From positions 16,999-22,410 of the forward strand of contig KL569144.1 of assembly GCA_000715635.1 (NCBI GenBank): a stretch of DNA of 5,412 bases, written 5' to 3'. Positions 1 to 4,897 of this stretch are shown piece by piece; the stretch's first letter is position 1, and the number at the start of each line of letters is the position of its first letter. A program made the position numbers and the translations under genes. The notes below the pieces were generated by a model. It worked only from the letters and a program-made list of their open reading frames with translations. It did not search any database and was not told the origin of the DNA. This stretch comes from Streptomyces violaceus (lineage in GTDB: Bacteria; Actinomycetota; Actinomycetes; Streptomycetales; Streptomycetaceae).

Positions 1-150
1 GTACAGCAGGTAGCCCGTGTCGGCGTGCAGCCCGCGCATCCACGGCTCGTGCGCGTCGATGGGCTTCGGGGTGACGTTCTGGCGTGTGATGACGGGCTCC
101 CTGTGCTCGGTGCTTCCTGGGATTCCAGCATCCCGCACCCCGTGGGTCAT
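1..150 (-). CDS. 5' end of an unidentified divergent gene (partial, runs off the left edge)
   Basis: I do not recognise the product. The frame is open from the ATG at 150-148 to the window edge (50 codons). From about codon 20 every third position except one is G or C, as in the neighbouring real genes, and the peptide (RQNVTPKPIDAHEPWMRG and onward) looks like genuine protein. The first 20 codons are different: several end in A or T, and the ATG has no Shine-Dalgarno sequence, so it would have to be leaderless. A strong AGGGAG lies at 102-97, six bases before an ATC codon at 90-88, which is where the codon bias becomes normal. The true start may therefore be that ATC, or the gene may have lost an ATG. 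GTG at 138-136 is another possible start, also without a ribosome site. The gene diverges from the catabolic operon across a shared control region and may belong to the same regulon. Existence of the gene is likely; the start is uncertain. Confidence 0.5.
   Translation of the reverse strand, partial: MTHGVRDAGIPGSTEHREPVITRQNVTPKPIDAHEPWMRGLHADTGYLLY
97..102 (-). promoter_or_regulatory. Ribosome binding site AGGGAG inside the annotated 5' end of the left gene
   Basis: AGGGAG reads on the minus strand at 102-97. Six bases downstream, where a start codon would be expected, the codon is ATC (90-88) rather than ATG, GTG or TTG. It is the only good Shine-Dalgarno match near this gene, and it coincides with the change to high-GC codon use. 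It therefore argues that translation begins here, through a non-canonical or mutated start. Confidence 0.35.
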
Positions 151-178
151 CAACAACTATTGACGTCAACAATTATTG
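151..178. promoter_or_regulatory. Candidate double operator between the divergent genes
   Basis: CAACAACTATTG (151-162) is repeated as CAACAATTATTG (167-178), with 11 of 12 bases identical and ACGT between the copies. Each copy is itself close to the perfect palindrome CAATAATTATTG. Centres are 16 bp apart, about one and a half helical turns. The junction forms the perfect palindrome TTGACGTCAA (160-169), which can be extended to a 20-bp inverted repeat with 8 of 10 arm bases paired (155-174). The block overlaps the -35 and spacer of the rightward promoter and abuts the ATG at 150 of the leftward gene, so a bound protein would block the rightward promoter and could also affect the left gene. 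This is typical of a repressor operator. Which protein binds is not shown; the PaaX-family regulator at 4018-4854 is the only candidate in the window. Confidence 0.6.
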
Positions 179-188
179 CTCTTAGCTT
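160..188 (+). promoter_or_regulatory. Predicted vegetative (HrdB/sigma-70 type) promoter for the SDR operon
   Basis: TTGACG (160-165), a near-consensus -35, is followed by exactly 17 bases and then TAGCTT (183-188), which fits the TAnnnT pattern of streptomycete -10 boxes. Transcription would start near 194-196, giving a leader of about 42 bases before the GTG at 237. The -35 and spacer lie inside the repeat block at 151-178, so the promoter is probably repressed by whatever binds there. The reverse strand also reads TTGACG (169-164) but has no acceptable -10 at the right distance, so I do not call a leftward promoter. Confidence 0.55.
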
Positions 189-200
189 CGATCTCGAAGC
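185..200. promoter_or_regulatory. Perfect 7-bp inverted repeat at the predicted transcription start
   Basis: GCTTCGA (185-191) and TCGAAGC (194-200) are perfect reverse complements separated by TC. The element begins inside the -10 box and covers the predicted start site of the SDR operon, a classic position for a repressor operator. It is unrelated in sequence to the AT-rich repeats at 151-178, which suggests a second regulator. As RNA it could form a 6-bp stem with a 4-base loop only if transcription started upstream of about 185, so a DNA-level role is more likely. Confidence 0.4.
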
Positions 201-236
201 CGCACCACCCGCATCAGCTCGTGAAGGGACCCACCC

Positions 237-1154
237 GTGCCCAGCATCGATCTCTCCGGCAAGGTCGCCGTCGTCACCGGCAGCGGCCGGGGCCTCGGCC
301 TCGCCTACGCGCATGCCCTGGCCGCCCACGGCGCGTCCGTGGTGGTCAACGACGTCGACGAGGCCGTGGCCGAGGCGGCCGTGAAGTCCATCGAGGAAGC
401 GGGCGGCCGGGCCGTCGCCGAGGTCGTCCCGGTCGGCAGCTCCGAGGCCGCGGAGCGGCTGGTGAACCGGGCGGTCGAGGAGTTCGGCCGGCTGGACGTC
501 CTCGTCACCAACGCGGGCATCCTGCGCGACAAGGTGCTGTGGAAGATGACCGACGAGGACTTCGACGCGGTGATCACCACCCACCTCAAGGGCACCTTCA
601 CCTGCGCCCGCGCCGCCGCCGTCCGGATGCGCGAGCAGGGCGAGGGCGGCTCGCTGATCCTGGTCGGCTCCCCGGCCGGGCAGCGCGGCAACTTCGGCCA
701 GACGAACTACGCCGCAGCCAAGGCCGGCATCGCGGCGATGACCCGCACCTGGTCCATGGAGCTGGGCCGGGCCAACATCACCGTCAACGCGATCGTGCCG
801 GTCGCCGCGACCGCGATGACCGAGACGATCCCGGCCTTCGCCCCGTACATCGAGGCCATGCGCGGCGGCGAGCCCCTGCCGGACTTCCTGCGCAAGGGCG
901 AGGGCTTCGGCACCCCGGAGGACTGCGCGGCCCTGGTCCCGTTCCTCGCCTCCGAGGCGGCGCGCGGCGTGACCGGCCAGTGCGTCGGCATCGGCGGCGA
1001 CAAGGTGGCACTCTGGTCGCATCCGCAGGAGATCAGGGCGGCGTACGCCGACGGCGGCTGGACCCCCGGTGCCCTCGCCGACGCCTGGCCCACCTCGGTC
1101 GGTGCCGAACTCCAGCCGGTCGGCATCCCGGCGCCGAAGTTCCCGGAGGCGTGA
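237..1154 (+). CDS. SDR-family (3R)-hydroxyacyl-CoA dehydrogenase, MFE-2-like
   Basis: A 305-residue short-chain dehydrogenase/reductase that probably oxidises a 3-hydroxyacyl-CoA to the 3-ketoacyl-CoA in the cytoplasm. The cofactor motif TGSGRGLG is at residues 14-21, and Asp39 at the end of the second beta strand (VVVND) favours NAD(H) over NADP(H). NAG is at 92-94, and the catalytic Ser145 and Tyr158-x3-Lys162 are present. The stretches NAGILRDK and GNFGQTNYAAAK resemble the dehydrogenase domain of peroxisomal multifunctional enzyme type 2 (MFE-2). His116 occupies the place of the classical catalytic Asn, as I recall also for MFE-2. A tail beyond about residue 255 exceeds the usual 250-residue core. 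The GTG start is supported by AAGGGA at 224-229, seven bases upstream. It is the first gene of the operon, and its TGA overlaps the next ATG (TGATG). Family is certain; the acyl-CoA substrate is inferred from resemblance and from the ligase and hydratase genes beside it. Confidence 0.9.
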   Translation: MPSIDLSGKVAVVTGSGRGLGLAYAHALAAHGASVVVNDVDEAVAEAAVKSIEEAGGRAVAEVVPVGSSEAAERLVNRAVEEFGRLDVLVTNAGILRDKVLWKMTDEDFDAVITTHLKGTFTCARAAAVRMREQGEGGSLILVGSPAGQRGNFGQTNYAAAKAGIAAMTRTWSMELGRANITVNAIVPVAATAMTETIPAFAPYIEAMRGGEPLPDFLRKGEGFGTPEDCAALVPFLASEAARGVTGQCVGIGGDKVALWSHPQEIRAAYADGGWTPGALADAWPTSVGAELQPVGIPAPKFPEA

Positions 1155-2041
1155 TGGACCTCTCCATGAACCCGGACGACCTCGTCGCCATCGACGTCCA
1201 CACCCACGCCGAGGTGTCCTCCAAGGGCCACTCCTCCCTGGACGACGACCTGCACGACGCCTCCTCCGCCTACTTCAAGGTCGAGGGCAAGCGGAAGCCG
1301 ACCCTGGAGGAGACCGCCGCGTACTACCGCGAGCGGAAGATGGCCGCCGTGATCTTCACGGTCGACGCCGAGTCCGCCACCGGCACCCCGCCCGTCCCCA
1401 ACGAGGAGGTCGCCGAGGCGGCCGCCGCCAACGCCGACGTCCTCATCCCCTTCGCCTCCATCGACCCCTTCCGGGGGAGGGCGGGCGTCAAGCAGGCCCG
1501 CCGCCTGGTCGAGGAGTACGGGGTGAAGGGCTTCAAGTTCCACCCCAGCATCCAGGGCTTCTTCCCCAACGACCGCTCGGTGGCCTACGACCTCTACGAG
1601 GTCATCGAGGAGACCGGCACCATCGCCCTGTTCCACACCGGCCAGACGGGCATCGGCGCCGGAGTCCCCGGCGGGGGCGGCATCCGCCTCAAGTACTCGA
1701 ACCCTCTCCACGTGGACGACGTCGCCGCCGACTTCCCGCATCTGAAGATCATCCTGGCGCACCCGTCCTTCCCCTGGCAGGACGAGGCCCTGGCCGTCGC
1801 CACGCACAAGCCGGGCGTGCACATCGACCTGTCCGGCTGGTCGCCGAAGTACTTCCCGCCGCAGCTCGTGCAGTACGCGAACACCCTGCTGAAGGACAAG
1901 GTCCTCTTCGGCTCCGACTTCCCCGTCCTCACCCCGGACCGCTGGCTCGCCGACTTCGACAAGCTGACGATCAAGGAAGAGGTCCGGCCGAAGATCCTCA
2001 AGGAGAACGCCGCCCGTCTGCTCGGGCTGACGAAACCGTAA
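1154..2041 (+). CDS. Amidohydrolase-2 family metal-dependent hydrolase or decarboxylase
   Basis: A 295-residue TIM-barrel metalloenzyme of the amidohydrolase-related family PF04909 (ACMSD and resorcylate decarboxylase type). Expected metal and catalytic residues are all visible: HxH at His16/His18 (IDVHTH), His130 within FKFHP, His161 (LFHTG), His203 (LAHPS) and Asp255 (FGSDFP). Length is normal for the family and no part is missing. Known members perform lactone or carbon-carbon hydrolysis or non-oxidative decarboxylation rather than amide hydrolysis; which applies here cannot be read from sequence. The ATG at 1154 shares its A with the TGA of the SDR gene, and GGAGG at 1145-1149 lies four bases upstream, so translational coupling is likely. 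GTG at 1151 and ATG at 1166 are weaker alternatives with poor spacing. Placement between a dehydrogenase and a CoA ligase suggests it handles an intermediate of the same catabolic route, perhaps ring opening or side-chain release (inference). Confidence 0.88.
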   Translation: MDLSMNPDDLVAIDVHTHAEVSSKGHSSLDDDLHDASSAYFKVEGKRKPTLEETAAYYRERKMAAVIFTVDAESATGTPPVPNEEVAEAAAANADVLIPFASIDPFRGRAGVKQARRLVEEYGVKGFKFHPSIQGFFPNDRSVAYDLYEVIEETGTIALFHTGQTGIGAGVPGGGGIRLKYSNPLHVDDVAADFPHLKIILAHPSFPWQDEALAVATHKPGVHIDLSGWSPKYFPPQLVQYANTLLKDKVLFGSDFPVLTPDRWLADFDKLTIKEEVRPKILKENAARLLGLTKP

Positions 2042-2051
2042 GGGGCGTGAC

Positions 2052-3557
2052 ATGCGCAACGAGGGACTGGGGTCATGGCCCGCACGCCGGGCCCGCAAGA
2101 CCCCGCACCGCACCGCCCTGATCCACGGCGACACCACCCGCACCTACGCCGGCCTGTACGAGCGCACCACCCGCCTCGCCCACGCCCTGCGCGAGAGGGG
2201 CATCCGGCGCGGCGACCGCATCGCCTACCTCGGCCCGAACCACCCCTCCTATCTGGAGACCCTGTTCGCGGCCGGCACGCTCGGCGCGGTCTTCGTCCCT
2301 CTCAACACCCGCCTGGCCGGCCCCGAGATCGCCTACCAGCTCGCCGACTCCGGCGCCAAGGCCCTCGTCTACGGCCCCTCGCACTCCGGTCTGGTCGCGG
2401 GACTGCCCGGCAGCACGGACGTCCGTACGTACGCCGAGGTGGGCGCCGAGTACGAGGAGGCGCTGGCCTCGGCCTCCGAGGAGTCCATCGACACACCGGT
2501 CACCCCGGACGACACCTGCATCATCATGTATACCTCGGGCACGACCGGCCGCCCCAAGGGCGCCATGCTCACCCATGGCAACCTCACCTGGAACGCGGTC
2601 AACGTCCTCATCGACCACGATCTGCTCGCCGACGAACGCGCCCTGGTCTCCGCCCCGCTGTTCCACACCGCCGGCCTGAACATGCTGACGCTCCCGGTCC
2701 TGCTGAAGGGCGGCACCTGCGTCCTGGTCGAGGCCTTCGACCCGAACGCCACCTTCGACCTGATCGAGCGGCACCGGATCACCTTCATGTTCGGCGTGCC
2801 GACGATGTTCGACCAGGTGGCCAGGCACCCGCGCTGGCCGGGGGCGGACCTCTCCTCGCTGCGGATCCTGACCTGCGGCGGCTCCCCGGTCCCCACCCCG
2901 CTGATCGCGGCCTACCAGGAGCGCGGACTGACCTTCCTGCAGGGCTACGGCATGACCGAGGCCGCGCCCGGCACGCTGTTCCTCGACGCCGAGCACGCCG
3001 TCAGCAAGGCGGGTTCGGCGGGCGTGCCGCACTTCTTCAGCGACGTGCGGGTCGTGCGGCCGGACCTCGGGCCGGTCGACGTCGGCGAGGTCGGGGAGGT
3101 CGTGGTGCGCGGACCGCACGTCATGCCCGGCTACTGGGGGCTGCCCGAGGAGACGGCCGCGTCCTTCGCGGACGGCTGGTTCCGCAGCGGTGACGCGGCC
3201 CAGGTCGACGAGGACGGCTACGTCCACATCGTCGACCGCATCAAGGACATGATCATCTCCGGCGGGGAGAACATCTACCCCGCCGAGATCGAGGACCAGC
3301 TCCTCGCCCACCCGGACATCGTCGAGTGCGCGGTCATCGGCGTGGCGGACGACAAGTGGGGTGAGGTGCCGCGCGCGGTCGTCGTCCCCCGCGAGGGCGC
3401 CGCACTCGACCCCGACGAGGTGCTCGCGTCGCTCGCGGGACGCCTCGCCAAGTACAAGATCCCGAAGTCGGTCGTCGTCGCGGACGAACTGCCGCGCACC
3501 GCCTCCGGAAAGCTCCTCAAGTCCCGTGTGCGCAAGCGCTACGGCACCAACTCCTAA
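2052..3557 (+). CDS. AMP-forming acyl-CoA synthetase (acyl/aryl-CoA ligase)
   Basis: A 501-residue adenylate-forming enzyme (ANL superfamily, AMP-binding PF00501 plus C-terminal PF13193) that converts a carboxylic acid, ATP and CoA to the acyl-CoA, AMP and pyrophosphate. The core motifs occur in order: P-loop YTSGTTGRPKG (160-170), GYGMTE (298-303), SGD with the ribose-binding Asp381, the hinge region DRIKDMIISGGENIYP (395-410), and PRTASGK with the catalytic Lys487. At 501 residues it is in the range of medium-chain or aryl-CoA ligases and shorter than many long-chain fatty acyl ligases. No membrane segment or carrier domain is seen, so it should be a soluble free-standing ligase. ATG at 2052 has AGGGG at 2041-2045, six bases upstream, starting at the last base of the preceding TAA; the gap to the amidohydrolase gene is 10 bp. 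It is probably the entry step of the pathway, and its product is a candidate effector for the PaaX-family regulator. The acid used is unknown. Confidence 0.93.
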   Translation: MRNEGLGSWPARRARKTPHRTALIHGDTTRTYAGLYERTTRLAHALRERGIRRGDRIAYLGPNHPSYLETLFAAGTLGAVFVPLNTRLAGPEIAYQLADSGAKALVYGPSHSGLVAGLPGSTDVRTYAEVGAEYEEALASASEESIDTPVTPDDTCIIMYTSGTTGRPKGAMLTHGNLTWNAVNVLIDHDLLADERALVSAPLFHTAGLNMLTLPVLLKGGTCVLVEAFDPNATFDLIERHRITFMFGVPTMFDQVARHPRWPGADLSSLRILTCGGSPVPTPLIAAYQERGLTFLQGYGMTEAAPGTLFLDAEHAVSKAGSAGVPHFFSDVRVVRPDLGPVDVGEVGEVVVRGPHVMPGYWGLPEETAASFADGWFRSGDAAQVDEDGYVHIVDRIKDMIISGGENIYPAEIEDQLLAHPDIVECAVIGVADDKWGEVPRAVVVPREGAALDPDEVLASLAGRLAKYKIPKSVVVADELPRTASGKLLKSRVRKRYGTNS

Positions 3558-3571
3558 CGAAGGACAGCTGT

Positions 3572-4027
3572 ATGAGCATCACCGTCAACGGTCTCGACGA
3601 ACTGAAGAAGCTCGCGGGCAGCGACCTCGGCACCAGCGAGTGGATCGAGGTCACGCAGGAGCGGATCGACACCTTCGCCGACGCGACCGGGGACCACCAG
3701 TGGATCCACGTGGACCCCGAGAAGGCCAAGGAGGGCCCCTTCGGCGCCCCCATCGCACACGGTTACCTCACGCTCTCCCTCTTCATCCCGCTGTTCACCG
3801 AGCTGCTGGACGTCCAGGGCGTGACGACGAAGGTCAACTACGGCCTCAACAAGGTGCGTTTCCCCTCTCCCGTGAAGGTGGGCTCCCGCATCCGGCTGAC
3901 GGCCAAGCTCGCGGAGGTCGAGGACGTGCCGGGCGGCGTGCAGATCACCGTCGAGGGCGCCATCGAGATCGAGGGCGGCGCCAAGCCGGCGGCGGTGCTG
4001 CAGAGCCTGTCGCGGTTCTACGCTTGA
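3572..4027 (+). CDS. MaoC-type (R)-specific enoyl-CoA hydratase, Rv0130/HtdZ-like
   Basis: A 151-residue single hot-dog protein of the MaoC dehydratase family (PF01575), expected to hydrate trans-2-enoyl-CoA to (3R)-hydroxyacyl-CoA, usually as a dimer. The catalytic pair is present as Asp41 and His46 in TGDHQWIHVD, matching the Asp-x4-His of (R)-hydratases, followed by PIAHG (60-64), which borders the active site. Length and motifs (FADATGDHQWIHVDPE, NYGLNKVRFPSPV) agree with my recollection of Mycobacterium tuberculosis Rv0130. The ATG has GAAGGA at 3559-3564, seven bases upstream, and lies 14 bp after the ligase stop. It is last in the operon, and its final codons overlap by 10 bp with the end of the convergent regulator gene. 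Together with the SDR at 237-1154 it supplies both beta-oxidation activities of MFE-2. The substrate could be an unusual branched or cyclic enoyl-CoA rather than a fatty acyl-CoA. Confidence 0.92.
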   Translation: MSITVNGLDELKKLAGSDLGTSEWIEVTQERIDTFADATGDHQWIHVDPEKAKEGPFGAPIAHGYLTLSLFIPLFTELLDVQGVTTKVNYGLNKVRFPSPVKVGSRIRLTAKLAEVEDVPGGVQITVEGAIEIEGGAKPAAVLQSLSRFYA

Positions 4028-4854
4028 GGCCGCGCGGGCACCAGGTCGAGCAGGCGTTCCGAGGCGTCGCGCGCGAGCGGTGAGAGCCGGTCGTGCACGG
4101 CCCGGAACGTCTTCTCGGCCTGGTCCGCCGGCCAGTCGTCCGGCAGATGCTTGACGGGCAGGCGCGGGTCGCGCCGGACGATCCGGAGCCACTCGGTCTG
4201 GAGACGCAGGCGCAGGACGAGAGCGTCGTCGGCGTCCGGCAGCTCGTCCTCCCACGGCTGCCAGCGCCGTACGAACGCCTCGTAGTGGCCGGCCAGGTCG
4301 GACAGCTCCCAGGTCTCCTCGATCATCTGACCGATGTCCATGCCGGTGTCCGCGTGGGCCCGGAAGACCTTCACATGGGCGGACAGGCCGAGCTCGGCGA
4401 CCAGTGCCGACACGTCGACCTCGCCCGGGGCGATCCACAGGCCGTTGAACAGCGGGCCGAAGCCGCTCCAGGTCAGCTGGGAGCGCAGGTCGTGGCGCTG
4501 GCGCTGCCAGGACTCGGGCAGGGAGAAGCCGAGCAGGGTCCAGGTGCCGTCCCAGTGCCGGTTGACGGCGCCGGTCTGCCAGATGCGCCGCTCACCGTCG
4601 CGCAGCACGGCCTCCGAGCGCTCGGTCAGCCCGAAGTACATCCGGCGGCCCTCGCGCTGGCGGCGCAGCAGGTCCCGGTTCACCATGCGGGTCAGCGTCG
4701 AGCGGGTCGCCTGCTCGCCGATCCCGGCGCGGGAGAACACGTCGATGACGCTGCCCGAGTACACGCAGACATCACGCCCGAGCACCTGGTCGCCCAGGAA
4801 CGTCAGCATGAGGGACTGGGGCCGCAGCGACTCTTCACCGGTCACGCGGCCCAC
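4018..4854 (-). CDS. PaaX-family transcriptional regulator
   Basis: A 278-residue DNA-binding regulator. The N-terminal winged helix-turn-helix (about residues 11-85) contains a likely recognition helix in EQATRSTLTRMVNRDLL (47-63) and a wing at REGRRMYFGLT. The middle part, with DGTWTLLGFSLPE (102-114) and GFGPLFNGLWIAP (131-143), and the C-terminal part, with the WELSDLAGHYEAF segment (182-194) and LPDDWP (237-242), follow the three-part layout of PaaX proteins (PF07848, central domain, PF08223). Length is typical. E. coli PaaX is a repressor released by phenylacetyl-CoA; here no paa genes are present, so the likely signal is another acyl- or aryl-CoA made by the ligase next door (inference). 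The GTG start at 4854-4852 is set by GGAGG at 4863-4859, four bases upstream; GTG at 4845 would sit 13 bases away. It is convergent with the operon and lies 43 bp after an upstream same-strand gene, so it may be partly cotranscribed with that gene. Confidence 0.93.
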   Translation of the reverse strand: MGRVTGEESLRPQSLMLTFLGDQVLGRDVCVYSGSVIDVFSRAGIGEQATRSTLTRMVNRDLLRRQREGRRMYFGLTERSEAVLRDGERRIWQTGAVNRHWDGTWTLLGFSLPESWQRQRHDLRSQLTWSGFGPLFNGLWIAPGEVDVSALVAELGLSAHVKVFRAHADTGMDIGQMIEETWELSDLAGHYEAFVRRWQPWEDELPDADDALVLRLRLQTEWLRIVRRDPRLPVKHLPDDWPADQAEKTFRAVHDRLSPLARDASERLLDLVPARPQA

Positions 4855-4858
4855 CGTA

Positions 4859-4863
4859 CCTCC
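4859..4863 (-). promoter_or_regulatory. Ribosome binding site of the PaaX-family gene
   Basis: GGAGG on the minus strand at 4863-4859 precedes the GTG at 4854 by four bases (TACG). It lies in the 43-bp gap after the upstream gene's stop and decides between the GTG codons at 4854 and 4845. I see no convincing -35/-10 pair in this gap, so a promoter for the regulator is either inside the preceding gene's 3' end or further upstream. Confidence 0.6.
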
Positions 4864-4897
4864 GTCGGATCAGTCCATGACCTGCTGGTACCCGGGG

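Noticed and set aside
141..169. Leftward promoter using the reverse-strand TTGACG at 169-164
   Set aside because: At 16-18 bases downstream the hexamers are GC-rich (such as CCCACG) and do not fit TAnnnT; the leftward promoter remains unassigned.
25..384. Plus-strand open frame of 119 codons crossing the control region
   Set aside because: It runs through the AT-rich operator/promoter region and into the SDR gene in a wrong frame; the translation is low-complexity Pro/Ala/Ser.
150..1022. Antisense open frame of 290 codons opposite the SDR gene
   Set aside because: It is the reverse shadow of the SDR codons and ends in the control region. No ribosome site or protein family is seen.
176..1153. 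Long plus-strand open frame joined in phase to the amidohydrolase, giving an apparent 621-residue protein
   Set aside because: The part before 1154 is the shadow of the SDR gene in another frame. It is an Arg/Gly/Pro-rich sequence with no family features, and the amidohydrolase has its own ATG and ribosome site.
707..2143. Antisense open frame of 478 codons opposite the SDR and amidohydrolase genes
   Set aside because: Stop-free antisense frames are usual in high-GC DNA. The translation is low-complexity, shows no motifs, and spans two well-supported genes.
2073..3311. Antisense open frame of 412 codons opposite the CoA ligase
   Set aside because: It mirrors the ligase codons, shows no recognisable motif or ribosome site, and the ligase has every ANL motif on the other strand.
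4028..4085. Possible terminator just beyond the hydratase stop (GC-rich self-complementary stretches)
   Set aside because: The sequence is coding for the end of the regulator on the other strand, the pairings are short and scattered, and there is no clear stem-loop or T tract.
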